A stretch of 64,000 bases of DNA from assembly GCF_900143095.1 (NCBI RefSeq), contig NZ_FRDA01000002.1:310001-374000 (forward strand), in the 5' to 3' direction. Of the stretch, positions 45,631 through 55,327 are shown piece after piece. The translations under genes and the position numbers were made by a program. The notes under the pieces were generated by a model that did no database searches, had not been told where the DNA came from, and saw nothing but the letters and a program-made list of their open reading frames with translations. The stretch comes from Pseudomonas asturiensis. Lineage in GTDB: Bacteria > Pseudomonadota > Gammaproteobacteria > Pseudomonadales > Pseudomonadaceae. Each line of letters opens with the position of its first letter. Position 1 is the first letter of the stretch.

Positions 45631-46512
45631 TTACTTGATCCGATAATGAAACGTGTTCTTCACCCCGGACACCGTTACCGGCTTGCCGTCGACGATGCGT
45701 GGCTGATAGCGAAACGTCTCGGCAGCCGCCACTGACGGGCGTATGAACAGTGGATGGCAAGCGCCTTGCACCTGCGGGTTGACGACGCGGCCCTGGGGCG
45801 AAACGTCGTAGATCACCGTGCAGTCGCCTTCGATGCCTTTGTCCAGCGCACGCTCAGGGTAATCCGGAGCCTCCTTGCTCAGCGGCTGATACTGACTGCT
45901 GTCGGCAGCCGCCGCCTGTTGTGACTGTCGAGCGCGTTCGGCAGATTGCCTGGCCTGCTCCGCCTGCTGGTGCTGTTGCTGTTGCTGTTGCTCGGCGAGG
46001 CGCTGCTGGTCCTGCTGTGTTTGCTGTTCGACCTGTTTCTGCTGCTCGATCGCCCTCTTCTGCTGCTCATTGCGGCGCTGCTCGCTATCGCGTTTTTGCT
46101 CCTCGACCCGCTTGCGTGCCAGTGCAGCCTGTTCGATCTGCCGCGTCTGACGCTGCGTGTCCGGCTGCGGCGCGGGCGCTTCGACCGGCTTGACGACTGG
46201 CTTGGCAATCGGTGCAGGCTCGGCAACAGGCGCCGCTGCCTGAACAGGCTCAACCCTTGCAACAACCGGCTCAGGCAATGGCGCGACAGGCGCCGGAGCA
46301 GGCGGCAAAATCAGCAACTGCGTGGTCAGGGTTTTCACGGGCTCCGGCAGTTTCTGCCCGACAACCCAGCCCTGCATCAATGCCGCCAGCACGACGCCGT
46401 GCAGGGCCAATGCAACCGCCACCGCCAGCCCATGGCTGCGCCACCTCGGCCCGTTCAAGGTCTCGGGCCGGGACTCAGTCCAGTGAAAAGGCATTGAGGT
46501 CATGGCCGTCAT
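45631..46512 (-). CDS. tonB: Energy transducer TonB
   Basis: 293 residues. One N-terminal membrane helix (LAVAVALALHGVVLAALMQGW) is followed by a Pro-rich region (LLILPPAPAPVAPLPEPVVA). A Gln-rich linker spans about 120-200. The TonB C-terminal domain follows (YPERALDKGIEGDCTVIYDV, TFRYQPRIVDGKPVTVSGVK). TonB passes energy of the proton gradient to outer-membrane receptors. It overlaps exbD by 3 bases and ends the exbB-exbD-tonB unit. Confidence 0.92.
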   Translation of the reverse strand: MTAMTSMPFHWTESRPETLNGPRWRSHGLAVAVALALHGVVLAALMQGWVVGQKLPEPVKTLTTQLLILPPAPAPVAPLPEPVVARVEPVQAAAPVAEPAPIAKPVVKPVEAPAPQPDTQRQTRQIEQAALARKRVEEQKRDSEQRRNEQQKRAIEQQKQVEQQTQQDQQRLAEQQQQQQHQQAEQARQSAERARQSQQAAAADSSQYQPLSKEAPDYPERALDKGIEGDCTVIYDVSPQGRVVNPQVQGACHPLFIRPSVAAAETFRYQPRIVDGKPVTVSGVKNTFHYRIK

Positions 46513-46955
46513 TGCGGAGCCTCGGTCACCAGCCCCAACTGCGTGACGCCGCTGCGTTGCAAGGCCGACATGGCAGCGACGACACGCCCGTAATCGGCTT
46601 TGTCATCGGCTCGAATGAACACCTGGGTATCCGGACGCTCGGCCACCAGTTGCGCAATACGTCCCTGCATGTCTTCAAGGCTGGCGGCGTTGTCGGTCTG
46701 GGAGCGGGTATCGACGGTGTCGCCAAGGTTCCAGTAGTAGCCGCCTTGCGCCTTGACCGACAACGTCACGATGCGTTGCTGGGCATCACTGGCAAGTGCT
46801 TCACTGGCGACCTTGGGCAACTCGATCTTCACGCCCTGGGTCAGCATCGGCGCGGTGACCATGAAGATCACCAGCAGCACCAGCATCACGTCGATGTAAG
46901 GCACCACGTTCATTTCGGCTTTCGGGCCGTGTTTGCGTTGCGGTTTGACCAGCAT
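46509..46955 (-). CDS. exbD: Biopolymer transport protein ExbD
   Basis: 148 residues with a short cytoplasmic N-terminus (HGPKAEMNVVPYIDVMLVLL). One transmembrane helix carries the functional Asp in PYIDVML. The periplasmic domain is globular, as in ExbD/TolR. It lies 9 bp after exbB and overlaps tonB. It forms the proton-driven motor with ExbB. Confidence 0.93.
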   Translation of the reverse strand: MLVKPQRKHGPKAEMNVVPYIDVMLVLLVIFMVTAPMLTQGVKIELPKVASEALASDAQQRIVTLSVKAQGGYYWNLGDTVDTRSQTDNAASLEDMQGRIAQLVAERPDTQVFIRADDKADYGRVVAAMSALQRSGVTQLGLVTEAPQ

Positions 46956-46964
46956 GGCAAATCC

Positions 46965-47663
<699 letters not shown>

Positions 47664-47750
47664 CGGGTTTTCCTCGTCTTGCAGTGCCGGCCTGTTGCGG
47701 TCGGCACGCGGGATGAATCGACTGTCTATCACCGTTCGATGACAAACGAC

Positions 47751-49673
47751 TTACGGCAGCGACAGGGTTTTCACCACATCGGCCCAAGGTACGAATTTGA
47801 AGTTCTGCGCCTGCTCAGGCATGCGTTTGCGGCCGTCCTGCACCACCAGCATGCCGCGGCTCCAGGCACCGCCCAGAGGGGTCGAAGTCACTTCAATGCC
47901 ATCGGTTTCAGAAGTCCCGTCGATACCGGCCCGGGCATTGAGTCCGACCCGAAATGCGCCGCGCAGGGCATACGGCGGCTCGGCATCGACCACCACGTAG
48001 CTGTCATTGCCCTGGCTGGAAATCACCAGATAGTCGTGCTGCTCGCTTTGATAAAACGCCAGCCCCTCGACGTCTGCGTGCAGCACATCGCCGACCTTGA
48101 TGACGCTGGACAGCGTTGCAGGCTGGTCGGCACGGGCGTCCACCTCCCAGACGCCTACGTCTTCCTCGCCCAGAAACAGGCGTTGACGCTGATCGTCCGC
48201 CACACAGCCTTCCGGCTGGGTTTCAACCTTGAAGCGACGCACCAGCTCGCCCTGCGCCTTGCCGTCCGGCGCGCTCAGGCGGTATTGCAGAAAGCTGCCG
48301 TCCTTGCCATTGGCGAAGGCATACAGCTCGCCACTGGCTGGCTTGAACAGGCAGACGCCATAGATTTCCGCCAGCGGTGTCGGGATCTCGCCCGCCTCGC
48401 GCAACTCGCCCGTCGAACGGTCGATGCTGAACAGGCTCAGGCTGTTGCGATCACGGTTGCTGGCCACCGCCAGATCGACCTTGCGCTTGCCCATCATGAA
48501 GCCGGGCCGTACATCAACGTTGTTCAAGCGCCCCACCGGCAGCGACTGCAACTGTTTACCCTTGAGGTCATACGCCAGCAGGCCCTGTTTCTTATTGGTG
48601 CCCAGCACGCGGCTCAATGCCGGTTTCTGCGGATGCACCCAGATCGCCGGATCATCGGCAGCGTCGCCCTGGCGTGCGACCGGCTGGGTCTGCGCGGTTG
48701 GCAGTACAACGGGCAGCGCTGCCGGTGTGGCAACCGGCGTTGGCGTCCACCCCAGCGCGCCCTGATAGAGCCGCTCGCCGTCGTTGTCATTGACCAGCAG
48801 TTGCAACCCTGACTTGCCCTGATTCACCGACAGCCCTTCGGGCTTCTTGAGGTTCATCAGTGACAGTTCGCCCACCGGTGTCCAGCCCTGTGCCTGCTGC
48901 TGATAGAGGTGCAGGGCTTTGCCTTTGGGGTCCAGTGCCAGCAAGCCGCCGGGGACGATGGCCATGGCTCCGGCAGCCTGTTTGATCTCGCCGAACGGCT
49001 CACGCAACGCGACCGGCTGGCGCACCACATCCGCCTCGGGGTGCGCCGGGTAGGTCCACCAGCCGAGGTTCTGTTCGTTGACGTACAACTGATGCGCCGC
49101 ATCGTCGACCTGACAGAACTCGGCGTTGGGCGGCAGTGGCAGATTGCGCACCAGACGGGGTGCGTCACTGAGCTGATCGCCTGCGCCCACCAGCCACTGC
49201 TCGCCCTTGCCCTCCTCGCCGATCAGAAAGACAAAGAGGTTGCGGGCTTCGTCGCGGTACAGGCACAGACCGGCTACGGAATAGTCGCGGACGGGCAAAT
49301 AAACGGGCTTCGACCAACCACGCCTGTCGGCATCCAGTCGGGTCAGCATCGCCTGCTGACGAGCATTGTCCAGCGTCGCGACCAGCACCTGCGAGCCTGA
49401 GGCGCGGCTGTCCAGTCCTTGAAAGGAGCCGGGCAGTTGCGCCCGTTGCAGGCCTTGCTCATCAAGCAGCAACAGGCCGTTCTTGATACTCGCAGCCAGG
49501 CGTTGCGTGCCTTCGCTGCCCGGCAAGAAGGCCAGCGACTGCGCCTTGAACGGCTCGTTTTCGGCCCAGCGCGTCAGGGTCAGGTCCAGCGGTGGCGAGG
49601 CCTGTGCGGCCACGGCCATCAGGCCCGAGAGCAATGTCAGGCAAAGGGTTTTGGGTAACACCGAAATCATCAT
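47751..49673 (-). CDS. Dual-domain beta-propeller phytase
   Basis: 640 residues from the ATG at 49673, with a signal peptide (LCLTLLSGLMAVAAQA). The C-terminal half is a full beta-propeller phytase (BPP). It has DDPAIWVHPQKP, NNVDVRPGF, EGCVADDQRQRLFLGEEDVG, DVEGLAFYQSEQ and ETDGIEV, which are the metal and phosphate binding signatures. The N-terminal half is a degenerate propeller (FCQVDDAAHQLYVNEQNLGW), as in known dual-domain phytases. It releases phosphate from phytate in the periplasm or outside. It lies between a TonB-dependent receptor gene and the exbB-exbD-tonB unit. Confidence 0.88.
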   Translation of the reverse strand: MMISVLPKTLCLTLLSGLMAVAAQASPPLDLTLTRWAENEPFKAQSLAFLPGSEGTQRLAASIKNGLLLLDEQGLQRAQLPGSFQGLDSRASGSQVLVATLDNARQQAMLTRLDADRRGWSKPVYLPVRDYSVAGLCLYRDEARNLFVFLIGEEGKGEQWLVGAGDQLSDAPRLVRNLPLPPNAEFCQVDDAAHQLYVNEQNLGWWTYPAHPEADVVRQPVALREPFGEIKQAAGAMAIVPGGLLALDPKGKALHLYQQQAQGWTPVGELSLMNLKKPEGLSVNQGKSGLQLLVNDNDGERLYQGALGWTPTPVATPAALPVVLPTAQTQPVARQGDAADDPAIWVHPQKPALSRVLGTNKKQGLLAYDLKGKQLQSLPVGRLNNVDVRPGFMMGKRKVDLAVASNRDRNSLSLFSIDRSTGELREAGEIPTPLAEIYGVCLFKPASGELYAFANGKDGSFLQYRLSAPDGKAQGELVRRFKVETQPEGCVADDQRQRLFLGEEDVGVWEVDARADQPATLSSVIKVGDVLHADVEGLAFYQSEQHDYLVISSQGNDSYVVVDAEPPYALRGAFRVGLNARAGIDGTSETDGIEVTSTPLGGAWSRGMLVVQDGRKRMPEQAQNFKFVPWADVVKTLSLP

Positions 49674-49736
49674 CAACGGTCGAATCCTTGAATGAGCCCG
49701 CATGGCCGCGCAGCTACAACGGCGCGGCCGAATCGA

Positions 49737-52253
49737 TCAGAAATGGGTAAAGGTCAGGCCAACCTTGTAAGTCGGACCGTACTCTTCGTACTGGCCGTTG
49801 TAGGCGCGATGGCCGCTGTACACGAAGTACGGCTGATCCGTGAGGTTCTGCGCCTCGAAGCTGACCTTGAGGTTTTTGGTCAGCGAGTAGCGGGCGCTGA
49901 AGTCGATGAACGTCTGCGCATCGACGTACTGGTCGTGGTCCTTGTCGCCAATCGCAGCCAACTCATACAGGTAGGACGATTTGTAGTTGGCCGACAGACG
50001 CAGACTGAGCTTGTCGTTCTCCCAGCCGAGCATGACGTTACCAACGGTTTTCGACTGGCTCGGCAAGTCGATATCGCGCTTGCGGTTGGTGCCGGTGCGC
50101 TGGTCGAAACCGTTGATGCTGGCATCGGAGCGGCTCAGGGTAGCGTTTGCGCCCAGCAGCAAACCGTTCCAGGGTGCAGGCAACCAGTCGAGCTTCTGTG
50201 AATACGCCAGCTCAAGTCCGTAGAGCTTGGCCTTGTCGCCATTGGCGAAGGTGTTGGCTTCGGAGAAATTCGCCCACTGGCCCGTACCGGCCAGGTCAGT
50301 GTTGTAGACGAAGTTCTGAATGTCCTTGTAGAACACGAACGCCGACACCGTACCGGCACGGCCCATGAAGTGCTCGATACCCAGGTCCAGATTGCTGGAT
50401 TCCAGCGGTTTGAGCTGTGGGTTGCCGAAGGAAGCTTCGTCGTCATCGATCACGAAACCGGGCGCCAGTTGCCCGAAGGTCGGACGCACCACAGTCTTGG
50501 TCCACGCGGCGCGCACCTGGGTATTCTTGTCCACTTGATAGCGCGCATGCAGGCCCGGCAACCAGTGGTGATAACGGCGGTTAGTGTCACTGGTTTCGAA
50601 CTGCCCGTCGCGCACACCCGTGCCTTTGGCGTTCATCTCGGTGCCTTCATAGCGCAGCCCGGCGATGAAGCGCCACTTGTCGACATCCAGCGTGTTCATG
50701 AAGTAACCGGCGTTGATGTCTTCGCTGATGTCGAAGTCGTTGGCACGGGATTCAGACTGATCATAGGCGTCTGCCGCATTCAGGCCGCCAATCAGGCCCT
50801 TGACCGCGCCGGGACTGATGCCGCTGCCGAAGTTGCCCAGCCGGTAGTCGATCGTGCCTTTCTGAAACTGCGTCAGGCTCAGTTGATCGTCGCTGAGACC
50901 CTGATCGCCGAAATCCTGATACTTCCAGACCTCCAGGTCGTTGGTCTTGTCGCGACGGCTCACCTTGCCACCGAACTTGAATTGCGAGGCGTAGCCCTTC
51001 ACATCGTAATCGCGGGCCAGGTCCAGACGCAGGTTCTTCTCCGTGTCCTTGGTGTTCTGCTTCTCCCAATCGACCTTGTCCAGGGTGAAGTTCGAATCAT
51101 CGTAGAACGCAGGGCTGACAATCGGCCTTGGTTTGTCGCGGTCGTAAAAGCCGCTGTTCGAGAAGTCGTCGTTACCGGTAAAGGTCGCCCCGGCGATGTG
51201 GCCCGGACTGTCTTCACTGGACTCGCTGTAACCGGCCTGACCACTGAGGGTCCACAGTCCGAGCATGCGCTCGCCACCGAACACGTAGGACTGAATGTCC
51301 TGGGTTTCCGTACGCGCCTTGAGCTTGCGCGTGCCTTCGGCGTCGCCGGTCTGGCCTGCGGCCTGTGCGTCGGCGAACTCGAAACCGTTGGTGGTACGGA
51401 CTTCATCGTCCTTGAAACGGCTGTACAGGGTGCGTAGGTAATAGTTGCTGACGTCGTCGGGCTTGTAATCGAAGTTCAGGCCGCCACCGGCGCGCTCGCG
51501 GCTGATATCGTAGTCGCGTTGCTCGAACTCCTGCAGACGCGCCCCATCCCAGGCGCCACCCGTCTCCACATTGTCGGAACCAAAATCGCGCTTCTGCCAG
51601 CTCAGCGCGGCCGCCACACCGAAGTTGTCGATGCCGTCGCCGAGGCTGAACCGATTACTCGCCGCACCGGAAAACTTCGGGCTGGTCTGGCGGGTGTTCT
51701 TGTCATAACTCGCTTCGCTGCTGCCTGTATAGAACAGGCCCTTGTGATCGAACGCCGACAGGCTCTCGACATCCACCGTGCCGCCCAGCGAGTTGGCGTC
51801 CATGTCCGGGGTGAGGGTTTTGATGACCGACAGCGACTGCACCAGTTCGGCCGGCAGTACATCCAGCGCCACGGCACGTCGACCGCTTTCCGGCGCGGGC
51901 ACCAGCGTGCCATTGATGGTCACGCTGTTGAGGTCCGGCGCCAGGCCGCGCACGGTCACGAAACGCCCTTCGCCCTGATCCCGCTCGACGCTGATGCCCG
52001 GCAGGCGCTGCACGGCTTCGGCAACGTTCTGGTCAGGCAACTGCGCTACGCCGTCGGCATGCACCACGCTCTTGATGCTGTCGGCGCTGCGCTGTTCCTT
52101 GAGCGCGTTGTCGATACTGGCCGCCTGCCCCACCACTTGAACGTGCTCGGTGGCGTCCACTTCGGCGGCTTGCACACGTTCACCGGCGACGGCCAATGCC
52201 AGCCCGCTGAAGGTAAAGCCAACCAGTTGAGCCCTGCTGCGGCGCATGTACAT
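49737..52253 (-). CDS. TonB-dependent outer-membrane receptor
   Basis: 838 residues. A signal peptide (VGFTFSGLALAVAGERVQA) is followed by a TonB-box-like EHVQVVG. The plug domain contains VAEAVQRLPGISVERDQGEG and RFVTVRGLAPDLNSVTINGT. A 22-strand barrel ends in YKVGLTFTHF with terminal Phe. It lacks the FecA-type signalling domain. The plug resembles the proteobacterial sugar/organophosphate receptor group rather than siderophore receptors. Clustered with phytase and ExbBD-TonB, it probably imports phytate, lower inositol phosphates or another phosphorylated product. Confidence 0.88.
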   Translation of the reverse strand: MYMRRSRAQLVGFTFSGLALAVAGERVQAAEVDATEHVQVVGQAASIDNALKEQRSADSIKSVVHADGVAQLPDQNVAEAVQRLPGISVERDQGEGRFVTVRGLAPDLNSVTINGTLVPAPESGRRAVALDVLPAELVQSLSVIKTLTPDMDANSLGGTVDVESLSAFDHKGLFYTGSSEASYDKNTRQTSPKFSGAASNRFSLGDGIDNFGVAAALSWQKRDFGSDNVETGGAWDGARLQEFEQRDYDISRERAGGGLNFDYKPDDVSNYYLRTLYSRFKDDEVRTTNGFEFADAQAAGQTGDAEGTRKLKARTETQDIQSYVFGGERMLGLWTLSGQAGYSESSEDSPGHIAGATFTGNDDFSNSGFYDRDKPRPIVSPAFYDDSNFTLDKVDWEKQNTKDTEKNLRLDLARDYDVKGYASQFKFGGKVSRRDKTNDLEVWKYQDFGDQGLSDDQLSLTQFQKGTIDYRLGNFGSGISPGAVKGLIGGLNAADAYDQSESRANDFDISEDINAGYFMNTLDVDKWRFIAGLRYEGTEMNAKGTGVRDGQFETSDTNRRYHHWLPGLHARYQVDKNTQVRAAWTKTVVRPTFGQLAPGFVIDDDEASFGNPQLKPLESSNLDLGIEHFMGRAGTVSAFVFYKDIQNFVYNTDLAGTGQWANFSEANTFANGDKAKLYGLELAYSQKLDWLPAPWNGLLLGANATLSRSDASINGFDQRTGTNRKRDIDLPSQSKTVGNVMLGWENDKLSLRLSANYKSSYLYELAAIGDKDHDQYVDAQTFIDFSARYSLTKNLKVSFEAQNLTDQPYFVYSGHRAYNGQYEEYGPTYKVGLTFTHF

Positions 52254-52329
52254 GTAAATACTCCCCCAGAAATCCCGACGAGCCAGGCAAATTGGCCCGG
52301 CAACTGGAGGCGCAAGCTAGAGTCGCGCA

Positions 52330-52347
52330 ATGACGTTTCTGTGACAC
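52330..52347 (-). promoter_or_regulatory. Candidate Pho box for the TonB-receptor/phytase operon
   Basis: On the minus strand GTGTCAC-AGAA-ACGTCAT matches CTGTCAT-N4-CTGTCAT with each half-site at 5 of 7 and the TGTCA/GTCA cores 11 bp apart. It lies 77 bp before the receptor start, the usual place for PhoB activation. It agrees with the phosphate role of the phytase. Confidence 0.6.
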
Positions 52348-52400
52348 GTGGGCGCAGCCCCCTGGAAAAGAAGGGTTTCAAGGGGGCAGCTCAGAGGCAA

Positions 52401-52561
52401 ATGAGCTGATCTGACCTCGAAAAACAACGCACCCTATGCATGGCGGGACTCACTGGCGGACCGTAACCCTGCCCGCAGGGCTTGAAAACAAGGGCTTTAC
52501 GACTTTCAGCCTGCTGTCTCGGCACAAAATACTGCGCAACGGGCATGAGCTGATTCGACCT
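52401..52561. repeat. Imperfect 17-bp direct repeat in the divergent spacer
   Basis: ATGAGCTGATCTGACCT (52401-52417) recurs as ATGAGCTGATTCGACCT (52545-52561), differing at two bases, with 127 bp between. Both copies lie between the two candidate Pho boxes. They may be regulator sites or the product of a local duplication. Confidence 0.55.
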
Positions 52562-52578
52562 TTTTGCGCAGGTGTCAC

Positions 52579-52596
52579 CCGTCACGCAAGTGTCAT
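52579..52596 (+). promoter_or_regulatory. Candidate Pho box facing the GGDEF gene
   Basis: CCGTCAC-GCAA-GTGTCAT matches the 7-4-7 Pho-box layout with cores 11 bp apart. An extra GTGTCAC half-site precedes it at 52572. It lies 52 bp before the GGDEF start codon. With the box on the other strand it makes a divergent Pho-type promoter region. Confidence 0.55.
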
Positions 52597-52647
52597 GCGC
52601 ATCTGTTTTGCTGGCCGACAGTCAGCACTTCAGGAGCACCGCCAGCC

Positions 52648-53562
52648 ATGTTCAGGATCATCCAACCGCACCGCTGGAAACTCGCTGTCCTGCTGATCGC
52701 TTCCAATCTCGGCCTGCTGGCGTTCCTGGCCTTCGGCGACATCAAGTATTTCAGCGAATGGAAGTGGCTGGACATCATCGGTGAAGGCGGCTCGGCGCTG
52801 TTGTCCCTTGCCTGGCTGTTTCTGGTGTTCAAGAGCCGGCCCGCAGGTCGAGTCACGAACTACCTGTCGATTGGCCTGAGCTGTGTATTTTTCTCGTGGT
52901 GGATCGACGCACTGGACGAGTTCATTCGCCTGCCCAGCGAGATCGAGTGGGATCACTGGCTGGAGTCAGGCCCGATGCCGGTTGGCCTGATCCTGCTGAC
53001 CATTGGCATCTATCACTGGCATCGCGAACAACTGGCGATCAACGCCCAGATGGAAAAGCGCGAACGCGGCTTTCGCGAGCATCGTTTGTACGACAAACTC
53101 ACTCCCCTGGGCAGTGCGGATTACCTGAAGCGTCAGCTGGTACTGAGCCTGGAAGACAGCCTCACCGAACAACAGCCCCTGTCACTGCTCGCCGTAGACA
53201 TCGATAACTTCAGCGCCATCAACAACGCCTACGGCCACGCCGAGGGTGATGAAGTGCTGTCGGCGCTCAGCCACCTGTTGGTCTTGAACCTGCGACGTCA
53301 GGATTTGCTCTGCCGCCTGGCGGGTGATCGGTTCGTGGTGTTGTTACCCAATACGGGCGAGAGTCAGGCCAGGCTGCTTGCGCTGGAACTGCAACAGGCG
53401 GTTGCCAGCCTCGCGCACAAGACCCGACTGCAAGGTGAGCGGCTGCATCTGTCGGCCAGTGTCGCCGTGGTGATGGCCATCAACGAAACGCCGGACAACC
53501 TGCTCAGGCGTCTCAACCTGGCGCTGGCCCGTGCCCGACACCCCATGACGCGTACCGCCTGA
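52648..53562 (+). CDS. Membrane protein with degenerate GGDEF domain
   Basis: The start at 52648, preceded by AGGAG, gives 304 residues. Four or so membrane helices cover about 10-125 (LAVLLIASNLGLLAFLAFGD and others). A GGDEF fold follows from about 155 (LSLLAVDIDNFSAINNAYGH, GDEVLSALSHLL). The signature GGDEF motif reads AGDRF in LCRLAGDRFVVLLP, so diguanylate cyclase activity is doubtful. The domain may instead bind GTP or c-di-GMP, or act as a regulator. It overlaps in context with the AraC gene 8 bp downstream. Confidence 0.85.
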   Translation: MFRIIQPHRWKLAVLLIASNLGLLAFLAFGDIKYFSEWKWLDIIGEGGSALLSLAWLFLVFKSRPAGRVTNYLSIGLSCVFFSWWIDALDEFIRLPSEIEWDHWLESGPMPVGLILLTIGIYHWHREQLAINAQMEKRERGFREHRLYDKLTPLGSADYLKRQLVLSLEDSLTEQQPLSLLAVDIDNFSAINNAYGHAEGDEVLSALSHLLVLNLRRQDLLCRLAGDRFVVLLPNTGESQARLLALELQQAVASLAHKTRLQGERLHLSASVAVVMAINETPDNLLRRLNLALARARHPMTRTA

Positions 53563-53570
53563 GGCCCACC

Positions 53571-54608
53571 GTGACCATCAAGAGCGACTGGTACGAAGCC
53601 GACAGCCGTTTCATCCCAGGCCATTATCAGCCTGCCACGCTGATCGACCTGGCCCTGTCGCGCGGACTCGATAGCCATCGGCTGCTCAAAGGCACCGGTC
53701 TGTTCTACGAAGACATCGTGGCGGGCAAGACACGTCTCAGCCCTCAACAGTATTTCGTGCTGATCGGCAACGCACAGCGGCAGATGGAGGCCGACGACAC
53801 CAGTTTCCTGTTCGGTCAGCGGTTGTTCCCGGGGCACTACGGCGCAGCCAGTCATGCACTGCGCCATGCGCAGAACCTGCATCAGGCGCTGGAGATTCTG
53901 ATTCGCCAACGCGCCCTGCTCAGCCCCGTGCTGACGCCACGTCTGGAGCTGGACGAGCATTTCGCCTACCTGTACTGGCTGGACAGCTGCGGCGCAGGCG
54001 AGCAGCAGGTGTTTGTGCTGGAGGCGGCGATGACCTCTCTCGTTGCCATGAGTCAGCAGTTAAGTGGCGAGCGCTTGCCGTGGGAGTGCAGCTTCAGCCA
54101 TCAGGAGCCGCGCTATGTCGAGCAGTACTGGGTGCATCTGGGAGAAAATACGGCCTTCGGCCGGCCGCTGGACATGATGCGCCTGCCCAGGCATTACTTG
54201 ACACGCCCATGGCCCGGCGCATCCCCCATCGCAGCGCAGGTCGCCCAGCAGGAGGCATCGGCGCAGCTCGACGCACTGGGGATGTGCGCCAGCCTGCTGG
54301 ATCGATTGCACCAGCACCTGACGGACACCGTGCGCGAAACGACCAGCCTTGAGTATGTTGCGCAGGCCTTCGCCATGAGCCCGGCGACGCTCAAGCGCAA
54401 ATTGCACAAGCACGGCACCTGCTTTCAGGCACGGCACGACCTGGCCCGCAAACACGTTGCGCTGTACCTCTACCAGATCAAGGGCATGAGCAACGAAGCC
54501 GTTGCCGAGTACCTCAATTTCAACGATCCGGCGAACTTTCGTCGCGCCTTCAAGCGCTGGACCGGCAGCACCCCGACACTGATCCAGCGGCTGTTCAGTT
54601 TCGATTGA
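53571..54608 (+). CDS. AraC-family regulator (Arabinose_bd type)
   Basis: 345 residues from GTG at 53571 with GAGG in front. The N-terminal half (QPATLIDLALSRGLDSHRLL) is the Arabinose_bd/OruR-type sensor domain. The C-terminal AraC HTH pair is LEYVAQAFAMSPATLKRKLH and AEYLNFNDPANFRRAFKRWT. It sits 8 bp after the GGDEF gene and is probably co-transcribed. Its 3' end overlaps that of the convergent response regulator by 14 bp. Confidence 0.87.
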   Translation: MTIKSDWYEADSRFIPGHYQPATLIDLALSRGLDSHRLLKGTGLFYEDIVAGKTRLSPQQYFVLIGNAQRQMEADDTSFLFGQRLFPGHYGAASHALRHAQNLHQALEILIRQRALLSPVLTPRLELDEHFAYLYWLDSCGAGEQQVFVLEAAMTSLVAMSQQLSGERLPWECSFSHQEPRYVEQYWVHLGENTAFGRPLDMMRLPRHYLTRPWPGASPIAAQVAQQEASAQLDALGMCASLLDRLHQHLTDTVRETTSLEYVAQAFAMSPATLKRKLHKHGTCFQARHDLARKHVALYLYQIKGMSNEAVAEYLNFNDPANFRRAFKRWTGSTPTLIQRLFSFD

Positions 54609-55311
54609 GCGGCGGCGTGCCCTCTGCGTCATCCACACTGCGCTGCTCGCACAACTTGTAACCCAGACCGTGGGCGGTGTGCAGCAGCGGCGTGCTGAAA
54701 TCCTTGTCCAGCACGCGTCTGAGGGTGTGAATGTTGCTGCGCAGGCTGTCGCTCTTCTGCCCGTCCCGCCCCCACAAAACCTGCTCCAGCTCGGCGCGTT
54801 TGACGATATGCGGGCTCTTGCGCATCAACAGCTCCAGCAGCTTCATGTTCGTGGGGTTGAGCTTCAACGGCAGACCGGCGCGAGAGACTTCCAGGGTGTC
54901 CAGGTCGAACACCAGATCGGCCACCACCATCAGCCGATTGTCCTTGCGCTGACGACGACCGACCACAGCCTCGATCCTGGCCAGCACCTCGGACATGGCA
55001 AAAGGTTTGGTGATGTAGTCGTCCGCCCCGACCTTGAACCCGAGCAGGCGGTCTTCCAGTTCGTCCCGAGCGCTGAGCATCACGATGGCGACCTCCGATT
55101 GCGAGTATTCACGCAGGCTGCGGCAGATCTGATTGCCGTCGATGCCGGGCAACATAATGTCGAGAATGATCGCGTCGAAACGCTTCGACGCCGCCAGATG
55201 CAGCCCGCTCAACCCATCCAGCGCTCCCTCGACTGCGTGCCCTCTCAGCTCGAAAAACTCCAGCAGGTTGTCATGGATGTCAGGATGATCCTCAATGACC
55301 AGAATATTCAT
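54595..55311 (-). CDS. OmpR/PhoB-family response regulator (no adjacent kinase)
   Basis: The ATG at 55311 gives MNILVIEDHPDIHDNLLEFF and 238 residues. A receiver with phospho-acceptor D51 (AIILDIMLPGIDG) and Lys in YITKPFA is followed by a winged helix (LEVSRAGLPLKLNPTNMKLL, LRSNIHTLRRVLDKD). The order histidine phosphatase, PAP2, regulator suggests it is co-transcribed with lipid A or envelope phosphatases. No histidine kinase is encoded nearby, so its partner is elsewhere. Confidence 0.9.
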   Translation of the reverse strand: MNILVIEDHPDIHDNLLEFFELRGHAVEGALDGLSGLHLAASKRFDAIILDIMLPGIDGNQICRSLREYSQSEVAIVMLSARDELEDRLLGFKVGADDYITKPFAMSEVLARIEAVVGRRQRKDNRLMVVADLVFDLDTLEVSRAGLPLKLNPTNMKLLELLMRKSPHIVKRAELEQVLWGRDGQKSDSLRSNIHTLRRVLDKDFSTPLLHTAHGLGYKLCEQRSVDDAEGTPPLNRN

Positions 55312-55327
55312 GGCAGCGTTCCCGTCC

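Noticed and set aside
45951..46060. Run of CTG/TTG/CAG triplets resembling a microsatellite
   Set aside because: It encodes the Gln-rich linker of TonB in frame; not an independent repeat element.
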